Of a stretch of 64,000 nucleotides of DNA, positions 52,451 to 61,796 are shown piece after piece. The notes beneath the pieces were generated by a model that saw nothing but the letters and a program-made list of their open reading frames with translations, was not told the DNA's origin and made no database searches. Location: assembly GCA_018818835.1 (NCBI GenBank), contig JAHIRD010000110.1, positions 1 through 64,000 on the forward strand, read 5' to 3'. The DNA is from Pseudomonadota bacterium (GTDB taxonomy: Bacteria; Desulfobacterota; Desulfobacteria; Desulfobacterales; Desulfolunaceae). Position numbers and translations under genes: made by a program. Numbering within the stretch: the first letter of the stretch is position 1; every line of letters begins with the position of its first letter.

Positions 52451-53173
52451 TCAATTACCCTGGTGTGGTTCTTTATGAGCCTTAAAATATGAATCGAATA
52501 AATACCGCAGATCCCCCAGGGACTCTTCGATGACATAGGGCATGGCCTGGGCATGCAAGTTCAACAAGACGATTGAATTAACGGATGTATCGGATTTACT
52601 GGCCGCCCTTAATCGTTCCGCCACGGAGATATTCACCATTTGCATGTGATCATAGATCGTTCTGAGACCTTGCAATGTAAAATCGCCTGATTTCCCATCT
52701 TGCTGGAGAAAATATTGAGCCAGCAAGTACATGGACGCTGCACGGTAGAGTGTTTCTTCTTCATTGGCAAAGGGCAGGTGAAAACGTGCCATGGGCTTAA
52801 AGAAAACGGTATGGGGACAACCGCTTGTCGCAATGATGATTCCCATGAGGGAGCTGGCCCCTCTTTGGGCTGTCGTCTTTTGGGAAATGCAGCGGTCTTC
52901 CGTTAAAATCTCAACTTGGATTTCATCATAGGATAAGATGCGATCAAAATATCTGACGATATTCACCAGGTTAAGAGACAGGGGACAGTGGGGATGTGCC
53001 CGGCTGTCAAGGGGGCAGTGGGGACATTGGTGAAAACCCAGTCTTGTCCAGTCAGGTGGTATTTCCGGAGGGTTCGAGATCAGCTCAAGGCTCTGGCCGT
53101 CTATGTCCAGGTGAAACACCTCGTGGGTTTTATCGGCAAAGGTGAAGCTGTACTTTATCGTTATGCTTTTCAT
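52451..53173 (-). CDS. conserved uncharacterised protein with CPHCPL motif (DUF6901-like)
   Basis: A 240-residue soluble protein. The N-terminal beta-rich part (ITIKYSFTFADKTHEVFHLD) leads to a Cys/His-rich motif FHQCPHCPLDSRAHPHCPLS near residues 47-66, likely a metal or redox site. A mainly helical part with a GCPHTVFFKPMARFHLPFA motif follows. The pattern recalls the DUF6901 family (from memory, unverified). It is divergent from the hybrid kinase gene and 83 bases upstream of the 104-residue gene on the same strand, so these three minus-strand genes may be one operon. Confidence 0.65.
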   Translation of the reverse strand: MKSITIKYSFTFADKTHEVFHLDIDGQSLELISNPPEIPPDWTRLGFHQCPHCPLDSRAHPHCPLSLNLVNIVRYFDRILSYDEIQVEILTEDRCISQKTTAQRGASSLMGIIIATSGCPHTVFFKPMARFHLPFANEEETLYRAASMYLLAQYFLQQDGKSGDFTLQGLRTIYDHMQMVNISVAERLRAASKSDTSVNSIVLLNLHAQAMPYVIEESLGDLRYLFDSYFKAHKEPHQGN

Positions 53174-53412
53174 ATCGTTAAGTATATTCCATTTTTTTAC
53201 AAAACAAAGGAAGGTGAAGCTTCATTATATGGTTTCTACCATAGACCGGGATGAATCGAAATACCTTTAAGACATGCACATGAAAAATAGCCGTGCCGGT
53301 TCAGTCATGATATAAATTGGTGATAAGCCATTGCATGAACCTGAAGTGAATGGTAATATAGCATATATTTGAAAAATTTAATAATTTTCCTTTAGGGGTG
53401 AAGGGGATTTCC

Positions 53413-55344
53413 ATGGAACGTGTCCTGGTGGTGGACGATGAAAAAGCCAATCTATCCATGGTTCGACGAATTTTAAGGGTTCATGGTTATGAACTTGCCT
53501 TTGCCCAAAGCGGTGCGGAAGCCCTGGAAAAGATAGAAAACTTCAGACCTGACTTGATCATTCTGGATATCATGATGGCGGGCATGGACGGCTATGAAGT
53601 GTGTCGCCATGTTAAGGGGCATCCTGCAAGCTCAGGCATCATGGTTTTACTTTTATCTGCACGAAGCAGCCTCGCGGACCGACTGAAAGGATATGCGGAA
53701 AATGCAGATGATTTTCTGGCCAAACCCTTTGAAGAGGAAGAGCTGCTTGCCCGGGTACACATTCTATTACGCTTAAAAGCCGCCATAGATAAAGCCCATG
53801 GTGCTGAAAAACAAAAATCCGAGTTTCTTGCCACCATGAGCCATGAAATCAGAACTCCCATGGGCGGGATGATCGGTATGCTGGAGCTTCTGGAACGGTC
53901 ATCCCTTAACGAAGAGCAGGTGGACTGTGTCAACACCTTACGTTCAAGTGCCGATTCCCTCTTATCCTTGCTCAACGGGATTCTGGATTTTTCGAAAATT
54001 GAGGCCGGTAAAATTGAGCTGGATGCATCGGATTTTAATCTGATGACCTTACTGGACAACTTAAATGATATCCTTGGTATGTCGGCTGCGAAAAAGGGTC
54101 TGGACTATACCTGCATTGTCGACAGTGCTGTGCCTCTGGACCTCTGTGGTGATGGGGGGCGCATCAGACAGATTCTACTGAATCTGGGGGGAAATGCCAT
54201 TAAATTCACCCATTCGGGCCAGGTCTGTCTCCGCATAAAGCGCATTGAAGAAGGCAAAACGGACATTGTTTTGTCATTAAGTGTCGAAGACTCGGGTATA
54301 GGTATTCCCAAAAAGGCCATACCCCACCTGTTTGATTCCTATACCCAGGCAGGAAAAGAAATCACCGGGCAGTTTGGTGGAACTGGGCTTGGCCTTTCCA
54401 TTTCACGGGATCTGGTCCGCCTGATGGCGGGTGACGTTCACGTGGAAAGCACCGTGGGCGTGGGGTCTGTTTTCAGAGCAAGGATCCGCCTGGCCAAACA
54501 GGAAAACGCCCTTGGGGACAGCTCAGAAATCAAGGGGATGCGAATTCTGTATGCGGACCTGAACGAAAACAGCGCCAAGGCCCTGGGTGAACTATGTAAA
54601 CGATGGTCCTGTGAACTGGATGTCGTTTCTAACAGCTCTGATACTCTGTCTGCCATGGGCCTCGCACGAGAACAGGGCAAACCCTACCAGGCCGTTCTCC
54701 TGGGCTACAACCTCCATGCGGATGGATTGCTGCTGGACAGTATCCGCCATCAGGGGCTGATAGAGAAGAGTGCCATTGCCTGGGTGGTCCCCCATGGACA
54801 TGACCTTGAAAGAGCCATTGGCCCAGGCTTTTTCCCCAAACGCTTGTTTTACCCTCTGAAAATGAGAAAACTTTTTGACTGGCTGGCACAGTCACGGGCT
54901 GATTTATCAGGTAATATGGAAAAAAATGAAGCCGAGCCCCTTAAAGGTTCCCGGATTCTCCTGGCCGATGATAACGAGATTAGTCTGCGCGTTGCCATGC
55001 GAATGCTCGAAAAACTGGGATGTTCGGTGACCTCGGTGACCAATGGGAAAGAGGCTCTGGCCGCTTACAGAAACCAGGATTTTGATCTTGTTTTTGTGGA
55101 TAACCAGATGCCGGAAATGGACGGCCTTGAGACCACACAGCAGATTCGACAAAGTGAACGACTTAAGGAATCGGGGGCACCTTCCGGAGCAGAACCCAAA
55201 CGGGTTCCCATCATTGCATTAACCGGTAGTACCGTGAACGGGGAACGGGAAAAATTCATGGAAGCCGGTGCGGATGATTACATTTTAAAGCCGGTCACCA
55301 TAAAGAACCTTGAAGATCTTCTCACTCGAAACATCCGGTTTTGA
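53413..55344 (+). CDS. hybrid sensor histidine kinase: REC-HisKA-HATPase-REC
   Basis: A 643-residue soluble two-component protein. The N-terminal receiver (VLVVDDEKANLSMVRRIL; phospho-Asp in LIILDIMMAGMDGYE) is followed by HisKA (FLATMSHEIRTPMGG, phospho-His near residue 146). HATPase_c follows (NLGGNAIKFT N-box, DSGIGIP, GGTGLGLSIS), then a degenerate receiver-like domain (about 375-485) and a C-terminal receiver (ILLADDNEISLRVAM, VFVDNQMPEMDGLET). There are no membrane helices, so input probably arrives by phosphotransfer to the first receiver. Start 53413 is preferred over a GTG five codons upstream because of the GGGGA spacing. The target is unknown; the neighbouring GMC/Bcr-like operon is a candidate. 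Confidence 0.9.
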   Translation: MERVLVVDDEKANLSMVRRILRVHGYELAFAQSGAEALEKIENFRPDLIILDIMMAGMDGYEVCRHVKGHPASSGIMVLLLSARSSLADRLKGYAENADDFLAKPFEEEELLARVHILLRLKAAIDKAHGAEKQKSEFLATMSHEIRTPMGGMIGMLELLERSSLNEEQVDCVNTLRSSADSLLSLLNGILDFSKIEAGKIELDASDFNLMTLLDNLNDILGMSAAKKGLDYTCIVDSAVPLDLCGDGGRIRQILLNLGGNAIKFTHSGQVCLRIKRIEEGKTDIVLSLSVEDSGIGIPKKAIPHLFDSYTQAGKEITGQFGGTGLGLSISRDLVRLMAGDVHVESTVGVGSVFRARIRLAKQENALGDSSEIKGMRILYADLNENSAKALGELCKRWSCELDVVSNSSDTLSAMGLAREQGKPYQAVLLGYNLHADGLLLDSIRHQGLIEKSAIAWVVPHGHDLERAIGPGFFPKRLFYPLKMRKLFDWLAQSRADLSGNMEKNEAEPLKGSRILLADDNEISLRVAMRMLEKLGCSVTSVTNGKEALAAYRNQDFDLVFVDNQMPEMDGLETTQQIRQSERLKESGAPSGAEPKRVPIIALTGSTVNGEREKFMEAGADDYILKPVTIKNLEDLLTRNIRF

Positions 55345-55477
55345 GTTTACAGCCAAGAGCCCAAGCAATTCGTGTTAACATCTAAAAGCCCATAGGTGAT
55401 GGCGTTAAAAAAGTTTTCCCTGGCCTGCCTTATTAAATGAAAGGTGACAGGGAATTTTAACATATGGGAAAAAGGTA

Positions 55478-55504
55478 TTGACATCATCTTGGATTGTCGA
55501 CAAT
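55478..55504 (+). promoter_or_regulatory. promoter with overlapping 12-bp palindrome
   Basis: TTGACA (55478-55483), then 17 bases to the weak -10 CAATAT. The perfect palindrome ATTGTCGACAAT (55493-55504) covers the spacer and -10, an arrangement typical of repression. It lies about 90 bases upstream of the GMC oxidoreductase gene. Confidence 0.5.
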
Positions 55505-55595
55505 ATACAAAAATACAGTTATAAAGAAATGACGTTGTTATAAACACTAAACCCTATTCGGGAGGGCATCACAGGCCTCCGTCGAGGAGTTTGCC

Positions 55596-56894
55596 ATGGG
55601 AACAGACAGTTCAAAGAAATATGATGTGATCATCGTGGGTTCAGGGCCCGGAGGTGCTTCCGTGGCCAGGGAACTATCAAGAACAGGAAAAAAAATCCTG
55701 ATGCTTGAAATGGGGGATAACGCGCCAATCAAAGGCTCCCTGTTTCAAATGGCCATGAATGCCGGTATTCCCGGCCAGAGTCTTTTATTCACCGACAAGA
55801 GCCTGCTGGCCATGGTTCGCGGCGTGTGTACGGGCGGCAGCTCGGTTTTCTATTGTGCCACAGCCTTTGATCCGCCCTATGGGATGCTGGACTCCTATGG
55901 CATTGATGTCCGGGAAGAAGTCAAGGAATTGAAACAGGAGATTCCCATGGAACCCACCCGGGACCATTTGATGGGGGTGGGTGCCACGCGAATTATGGAA
56001 AGCGCACTTAATCTTGGCTATGACTGGAAGAAGCTCAACAAATTCATCGACCAGGATAAATGCAAAATCGATTGTGACAAATGCAGTTACGGCTGCCCCT
56101 ATGGGGCCAAATGGACGGCCAGGAATTTTGTGGAAGAATCCACAAAAGAGGGCATGGACCTTGTCAATGGCGCCAAGGTCACACGGATTCTCTTTGAGGG
56201 GGATACGGCCGTGGGGGTTCGGTATCGTAAGAATTTTTCAGACCATGAGGTCTTTGCCGATACCATCGTTGTTTCTGCAGGCGGTGTGGGCTCACCTGAA
56301 ATCCTCCGCCAGAGTGGTCTTTATCAGGCCGGGTATGATTTTTTCTTTGATCCCCTGACCATGATATTCGGCACTGTGGATGACCTTAAAAGTAAGGGTG
56401 AAATCCAGATGAGCGCTGGTTTCCACAACACAGAGAAAGGCTATCTGATGGTGGACCTTAATTTCCCCACCCCCATGTACTGGGCCCAGAGTCTGCCGAA
56501 ACTCAGGCTTCACAAAGCGTTTTCACGGGACAATACCCTGATGATCATGATTAAGATCAAGGATGCTCTGGGCGGCCGTATCACCTGGAACGGCGGAGTG
56601 CGGAAAAGCATTTCAGATGCGGACAAAAATAAACTCAAAGACGGCTACACACACGCAAAACGAATCCTTCAAAATGCAGGTGCCACAGGTATTTTCAGCG
56701 GATGGACCGTGGCGGCCCACCCCGGCGGCACCGTGAAAATCAATGACATGCTGGATTCCAACCTGAAAACACAGAAAGAAAATCTTTATGTCTGTGATTG
56801 CTCAGTCATTCCGGAAGCCTGGGGCCTGCCCCCCACATTGACCTTGCTTGCCCTGGGCAAACGTTTGGCCCGGCACCTGGAAACCCGGATGTAA
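55596..56894 (+). CDS. GMC-family FAD oxidoreductase
   Basis: A 432-residue flavoprotein. FAD-binding VIIVGSGPGGASVAREL starts at residue 11 and the second dinucleotide-binding strand is ILMLEMGD. The GMC substrate/C-terminal domain contains AAHPGGTVKINDML and CDCSVIPEAWGLPPTLTLLA. Between them lies a cysteine cluster, CKIDCDKCSYGCPYGAKW, which may bind an iron-sulfur centre and is a feature of some anaerobic relatives. It should oxidise an alcohol or a ring CH-OH. GAGGAG precedes the start. First gene of a six-gene operon ending at 62566. Confidence 0.88.
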   Translation: MGTDSSKKYDVIIVGSGPGGASVARELSRTGKKILMLEMGDNAPIKGSLFQMAMNAGIPGQSLLFTDKSLLAMVRGVCTGGSSVFYCATAFDPPYGMLDSYGIDVREEVKELKQEIPMEPTRDHLMGVGATRIMESALNLGYDWKKLNKFIDQDKCKIDCDKCSYGCPYGAKWTARNFVEESTKEGMDLVNGAKVTRILFEGDTAVGVRYRKNFSDHEVFADTIVVSAGGVGSPEILRQSGLYQAGYDFFFDPLTMIFGTVDDLKSKGEIQMSAGFHNTEKGYLMVDLNFPTPMYWAQSLPKLRLHKAFSRDNTLMIMIKIKDALGGRITWNGGVRKSISDADKNKLKDGYTHAKRILQNAGATGIFSGWTVAAHPGGTVKINDMLDSNLKTQKENLYVCDCSVIPEAWGLPPTLTLLALGKRLARHLETRM

Positions 56895-56923
56895 TTTTGA
56901 TGGCGTCTTAAAAAAGGGAGATT

Positions 56924-58384
56924 ATGAAACAAAACCAGGATCACACAGGGGGATCTCCGAAAAACAAAGATGACATGGCCCTTGCCTCTCTTCTTGTGGA
57001 TATTGTAAACACACCGGAAGTCAGACACGTTCTCACCCAGGTCAGCCGGGAATGGGTGAAAAACTGGTGCAAAAACAGTATTCTGAAACAAGGCATGGGC
57101 ATGCCTGTGAGATGGGCCCTGTCAAAAATTTTGACCGTTTCCGGGACAGATGATCTTCCAGGCGTTTTTGAAAAGCCGGAGCATATGGAAGCCCTGGCCC
57201 AGGAGCTTCCCCGGATGATAAAGGCCATGGGGCCGATCTTTCTTTCGGTGGTTCATGCTGTGGAAGCATTGCCCCCGGAACGGAAAAAATCATTGTTCAG
57301 CAGTTTTTTTCCCGGCCAAAAGACGGCTGTACCCGGTCAGGTTCTACCCTCTCTCTCACGCATCGCCGAAGCTATATACAAAGACGACCCGGTCTTTTTT
57401 TCGTCACGTATCCTTCCTGTTCTGGAAAATCTGATTGCCAGTACGGATTTCGGAGAATTGAGAAGCCTTTTCGATCTGATGAAAACGGATCTGGAAACCG
57501 TTTTAAGCGACGGTACAGGCCTTATTTTTGAATATCCTGCCAAACTTATCACCCTTTTGTCTCTTGTTCCGGACGGTGTCAATTTACTTTTGACCCTTAC
57601 GAATCATCTTCTGGGCCACATCACGGCTCTGCCCCCGGATATTTTCACGGATCTTCTTCTGTCCTTGTTCAAGCAGGTGGATGAAACCGTCATAGGTCAG
57701 GGTCTGAACAATGCCAATGAAGTGATCCGACAGATTCATACGGGCAGCACCTTGATCGGTGACATGGACGCCCCCCGTTTCACAACGGATCTTAAAGACA
57801 AACTTCGTAAGATCATGGCCCAAATCGATCCGGGCCTCGCCATCAAGGCCAGAGGCGCCCTGATCGACGGACGGGAAACACTGATCTCCGCCTTGATCGA
57901 TATGGCTGAAGATCATCCGGATGTGTTGAATCTCTGGCTCAAACAACTTTCGGTCAAACGGAATTCCAATATTCGGCTACTCAAGCGAAAGATCAGTGTC
58001 ATGGAAACCCTCCCCAACGATGATGTTGTTGAGGCTCTGTCCGCAGGTCTTTCCAGTTGGAATGCCTATGATCTTGCCGAGGTGGTCAACGCACTGAGCC
58101 GGATGATCAACCGGATCCACCATTTCAACCCCGGGGTGATCCAAGCCCTGGTCACAGAATTCGTGAATTCCCTGGATCTTTATGAACTGGAAGAAAGCAT
58201 GGGCTGGCTCAGTCGGGATCTGGGCCAGGCCGTACGTCCGGTATTCCGTATGGTTGCTCCGTCCATTGTCCGGGAAATATGCGGGTTTTTCACGCCGGGT
58301 GAGGATGATGACGGTTATGATGAGGCCATGAACCAGACACGTGACCTCCTAAGCCGCTTGATTCAGAAAAAGGAGAATTCATGA
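56924..58384 (+). CDS. uncharacterised all-helical protein in a BCR/HAD-like operon
   Basis: A 486-residue protein without recognisable family. Predicted almost entirely alpha-helical, with leucine-rich helices (LAEVVNALSRMINRIHH, LLSLVPDGVNLLLTLTNHLL). The latter stretch, near residues 205-230, is hydrophobic enough for membrane contact, but there is no clear transmembrane pair and no signal peptide. GGGAG precedes ATG 56924, and the stop overlaps the next start (ATGA at 58381-58384). Strict coupling to the dehydratase-like subunit suggests a dedicated partner, for example a membrane-association or assembly factor; this is inference. Confidence 0.75.
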   Translation: MKQNQDHTGGSPKNKDDMALASLLVDIVNTPEVRHVLTQVSREWVKNWCKNSILKQGMGMPVRWALSKILTVSGTDDLPGVFEKPEHMEALAQELPRMIKAMGPIFLSVVHAVEALPPERKKSLFSSFFPGQKTAVPGQVLPSLSRIAEAIYKDDPVFFSSRILPVLENLIASTDFGELRSLFDLMKTDLETVLSDGTGLIFEYPAKLITLLSLVPDGVNLLLTLTNHLLGHITALPPDIFTDLLLSLFKQVDETVIGQGLNNANEVIRQIHTGSTLIGDMDAPRFTTDLKDKLRKIMAQIDPGLAIKARGALIDGRETLISALIDMAEDHPDVLNLWLKQLSVKRNSNIRLLKRKISVMETLPNDDVVEALSAGLSSWNAYDLAEVVNALSRMINRIHHFNPGVIQALVTEFVNSLDLYELEESMGWLSRDLGQAVRPVFRMVAPSIVREICGFFTPGEDDDGYDEAMNQTRDLLSRLIQKKENS

Positions 58385-59529
58385 AAAGCACGCTTTTCAA
58401 TGATGCCGCACAAACCATCGACCTGTCATCGGTCCGAGAATTCAAAGAAAACGGCGGAAAGGTGGTGGGCCACACCTGTTCCTTTTTGCCTGTGGAGATA
58501 TTTTACGCCGCAGGAATGCTTCCTGTCAGGCTTCGGGGTATCAACACCGAAAGCCTGAACATCGGCGATGCCTATTACGGTCCATTTGTCTGCACCTTTC
58601 CCAAGGCTCTGCTCCAGCAGGCAGGGACAGGTGCCTATGATTTTATTGATGGAGCCATCATCACCAGCGGGTGTGACAGCATGCGACGCCTGGATGAATG
58701 CTGGCGTAAAATGGGCCAGGATATTTCGGGCACCCTGCCCTCCTGGTTCTATTATTTTGATGTGCCGAACAAACCCGACGGCGTGGCCTTTGAATGGTAT
58801 GAAAGCCGGGTAAGAAAACTGATCCGAGATGTGGAAAAAAAATTTAAGATCAGCATCAGTGATGAAGATTTAAGGAAGGCCATCCGGGACCAGAATGTAA
58901 TTCGAAAAGCCGTGTGGGACCTGGGTCTGCTCCGCTGTGAGGTGCCCACCTTTATAACCGGAACCGAAGCCTTTGAAGCCTTGATAGCCCGTACCGTGCT
59001 ACCCCGTGACCTTTATGCCGAGGAGCTGACCCGGCTCATTGACGACGTCAAGGCCCGCAAAGATCCGGTTTCAAACACTAAAAAACGTCTGTTTCTTGCC
59101 GGAAGCATCTGCGATGATCTGGAGCTGGTCCGTCAGATTGAAGAGGCCGGTGCCGTGGTTGTGGGCGAAACCGTCTGCTATGGCCAGAGAAACACTTGCG
59201 CGCAGGTGGAGGTCGAGGGCGATCCGGTCTCAGCCTTGGCTGACCATTATCTGTCAGGCTCCATTTGTCCCAGGATGTTCGGTTATTACCCTTTACGCCT
59301 GAACACCCTGGTTGATAGAATCAAACAGACCCGGGCCCAGGGCGTGATCATGCAGAACATTCGTTTCTGTGATCTCCATGGATCGGAAAACGGACTTCTG
59401 GAACGTGACCTTGAAAAACTTGGGATCCCCTCTTTGCGCATTGAAAAGGAATACGGGGCACTGAGCGAAAAAGGCCGTCTGAGAATGCGGTTTGACGCGT
59501 TCCTTGAACAACTGGATACTCAGGACTGA
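58381..59529 (+). CDS. BcrC/HgdB-like subunit, 2-hydroxyacyl-CoA dehydratase / benzoyl-CoA reductase superfamily
   Basis: A 382-residue iron-sulfur subunit of the superfamily that performs ATP-driven, low-potential one-electron chemistry on CoA thioesters. Cluster cysteines expected for the family are seen in GHTCSFLPVEIFYAAGMLPV (near residue 32), TSGCDSMRR near 97 and ETVCYGQRNTC near 263. It pairs with the next gene as a heterodimer. Two tandem activases follow, as in class I benzoyl-CoA reductases (bcrCBAD). Substrate is unknown; sulfate reducers studied so far generally use the ATP-independent class II aromatic reductase, so another acyl-CoA substrate is possible. Confidence 0.85.
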   Translation: MKSTLFNDAAQTIDLSSVREFKENGGKVVGHTCSFLPVEIFYAAGMLPVRLRGINTESLNIGDAYYGPFVCTFPKALLQQAGTGAYDFIDGAIITSGCDSMRRLDECWRKMGQDISGTLPSWFYYFDVPNKPDGVAFEWYESRVRKLIRDVEKKFKISISDEDLRKAIRDQNVIRKAVWDLGLLRCEVPTFITGTEAFEALIARTVLPRDLYAEELTRLIDDVKARKDPVSNTKKRLFLAGSICDDLELVRQIEEAGAVVVGETVCYGQRNTCAQVEVEGDPVSALADHYLSGSICPRMFGYYPLRLNTLVDRIKQTRAQGVIMQNIRFCDLHGSENGLLERDLEKLGIPSLRIEKEYGALSEKGRLRMRFDAFLEQLDTQD

Positions 59530-59595
59530 GTCGGGACCATTCGTCCCCTAACGATAGCTCAGCCCATGAATACATAAAAAAATAAGGACTCCGTC

Positions 59596-60996
59596 ATGAG
59601 ACCCGAACTCAAAGAATACCCCCTGGACAGCCTTTTTGCCTCAACCTTTGATATTGCACGGAAGGTCGGCCGTTCAACAGAAAAGGAGCGGGCTATTCTG
59701 TTGAAAAACGTCCCCTATGTCAGCGGGCTCCTGGGGCCCTTGCTGTCCCTGGGAAAACCCGCCACAACGTTTCTGGAGATCATGGCTGAATATTACGGCA
59801 ACCTGATTAACGCAAAAAAACAAGGGAAAAAAGTGGTGATGACCACCTTCTGCTTTGATCCCACCATTTTTTATGCCTTTGGCAACCTCGTGCCCGTGAC
59901 CCTGGAAGTGGGTACGGTGATCACCTCTATCCTCTGGAAACGAGGATCCTTTGATTTCATGGACTTCTGTACGGAAGTGGGATTTTCCGAAACGGGCTGT
60001 TCCTCCCAGAGGGGGGCCATGGGGGCTTATCTTGCAGGAGCAGGCGTGGATATCGATATGGTGGCCGTTAACATGGGCGGGGTCTGTGACACCAACAGCA
60101 ATGCCTACAGCTTTGCCGCCCAGTATTTGAACAAGCCTTTTTACGGGCTGGATTATCCGGCGGAACTGACTCCGGATGATGTCACCCAATACCACCGAAA
60201 GGATTACAGGGCCCTGATCCGGTTTCTTGAAGAACACGGCCAATGCAGCTTTGACATTGACCGATTACGGGAGCTTCTTGATGAAAAGAGACTCCAGGAA
60301 AGCCTGATGGATGAGCTGGAAGAGATGCAGCGGCTGGTACCCAATCCGGTGCCGGGTATTTTCCATCTCCTGATTTATGCGGCACGGTATACCTTTTCAG
60401 GCGGAAAAAAATTCACGCAAATGCTTCGGGAAATGATTGAAATTGTGCGCAACAATGCGGAAAATGGGTTGTCTGGACTGGGAAAACCTGAAAAGAGCCG
60501 GGCCTTTTTGTTTTATATTGACAATTTTTCCTTTAATGTGGGCATGTTTGACTGGCTGGAAAAGAATCAGGTGTCCCATATGGGGTGCATGCTGTCCCGT
60601 ACATTTTCAGAAACAGCGCCCTACCGGACAGGCGTTCCGGGCACGACCTTTTCCATCAACACGAAAAATCTGGACACCATGATCGACTCCCTGGCGGACA
60701 TCAATGCCCGCATGCCCATGACCCGGACCATCCGGGGGCCCTATGACGCACCCAATATGTGGCTGGAGGATTCCCTGTCCCTGGCAAAAATATACAAGGC
60801 AGACTGCTGCATATACAATGGAACACCCGGCTGTCGGAACACCTGGTCCAATGTCAAACTGATCATGCGGGACCTGGAAAAACACGGGTATCCAACCCAT
60901 CTTGTTTATGCCGATGCCTTTGACGGACGGGTTGAGAACTGGGAAACAACGGCCATGAGGCTGGATGAATTTTTCAAAATAAGGGGTTTGTTATGA
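59596..60996 (+). CDS. BcrB/HgdA-like subunit, 2-hydroxyacyl-CoA dehydratase / benzoyl-CoA reductase superfamily
   Basis: A 466-residue partner of the preceding subunit. Family blocks: FLEIMAEYYGNLINAKKQGK near 56, MTTFCFDPTIFYAFGNLVPV near 82, ETGCSSQRGAMGAYLAG near 136 and a C-terminal CIYNGTPGCRNTW near 411. It provides the second half of the active-site [4Fe-4S] dimer. There is a 66-base gap after the previous gene, and its stop overlaps the first activase (ATGA). Confidence 0.85.
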   Translation: MRPELKEYPLDSLFASTFDIARKVGRSTEKERAILLKNVPYVSGLLGPLLSLGKPATTFLEIMAEYYGNLINAKKQGKKVVMTTFCFDPTIFYAFGNLVPVTLEVGTVITSILWKRGSFDFMDFCTEVGFSETGCSSQRGAMGAYLAGAGVDIDMVAVNMGGVCDTNSNAYSFAAQYLNKPFYGLDYPAELTPDDVTQYHRKDYRALIRFLEEHGQCSFDIDRLRELLDEKRLQESLMDELEEMQRLVPNPVPGIFHLLIYAARYTFSGGKKFTQMLREMIEIVRNNAENGLSGLGKPEKSRAFLFYIDNFSFNVGMFDWLEKNQVSHMGCMLSRTFSETAPYRTGVPGTTFSINTKNLDTMIDSLADINARMPMTRTIRGPYDAPNMWLEDSLSLAKIYKADCCIYNGTPGCRNTWSNVKLIMRDLEKHGYPTHLVYADAFDGRVENWETTAMRLDEFFKIRGLL

Positions 60997-61796
60997 GTGT
61001 TGTTGCAGGATGTGATGTGGGATCCCTTGCCACCAAGGCCGTCATCATGGATAAACGTAGGATCGTTGCATCCGTTATCATTCGGTCCGGGCCACGGCCT
61101 GCCGAGTCGGCCCAAAAGGCCATGGATCAGGTTCTTTCTGAGTCCGGTCTTTTATCCGGGGATATTTCCTATTGCGTGGGGACGGGTTACGGCAGGGAAA
61201 AAATTCCCTTTGTGAACGAGAGCCTTTCCGAAATCTCCTGCCATGGCAAAGGGGCCATGTTTCTGGTTCCATCCACCCGGTCTGTCATTGATATCGGAGG
61301 CCAGGATTGCAAAGTGATCAAACTGGATGCCAAGGGAAATCTTGTCAAATTCATCACCAATGACAAATGCGCCTCGGGCACAGGGCGTTTTCTGGATGTC
61401 ATGGCCAAGGTCATGAACATCCCGGTTTCCGAGCTGGGGGACTTGTCCCTCACATCCAGGGAACCCATTACCCTGGCCTCCATGTGTACGGTCTGGGCCC
61501 AGGCCGACGTGATCAAGAACATCAATGCAAGACGTCCGGCCCAGGATATCTGTGCCGGGATCAATACGGCCATGGCCAACCGGGTGTCCATGCTGGCCAA
61601 TGCCATGAGTCTTGAAAACGACATCTGCATGACCGGCGGGGTGGCCAAAAACAAAGGGGTGGTCCATGCCCTGGCCCGGCTCATGGGAAAGCGGATCAAA
61701 GACATCCGTCAGGTTGACCCCCAACTGGTCGGTGCTGTGGGTGCGGCCCTGTTTGCCCATGAAAAAGCCGGAAAAACAAAGGAGGCACGATCATGA
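60993..61796 (+). CDS. BadF/BcrA-type ATPase activator, first copy
   Basis: A 267-residue activase of the ASKHA fold that injects an electron into the dehydratase/reductase using ATP. Phosphate-binding GCDVGSLATKAVIM near 8, DIGGQDCKVIK near 98, cluster Cys in NDKCASGTGRFLDVM near 122 and second cluster Cys in MCTVWAQAD near 160; GGVAKNKGV near 212. The homodimer (or the heterodimer with the next gene) should hold one [4Fe-4S] between subunits. Coupled to both neighbours through ATGA overlaps. Confidence 0.92.
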   Translation: MSVVAGCDVGSLATKAVIMDKRRIVASVIIRSGPRPAESAQKAMDQVLSESGLLSGDISYCVGTGYGREKIPFVNESLSEISCHGKGAMFLVPSTRSVIDIGGQDCKVIKLDAKGNLVKFITNDKCASGTGRFLDVMAKVMNIPVSELGDLSLTSREPITLASMCTVWAQADVIKNINARRPAQDICAGINTAMANRVSMLANAMSLENDICMTGGVAKNKGVVHALARLMGKRIKDIRQVDPQLVGAVGAALFAHEKAGKTKEARS

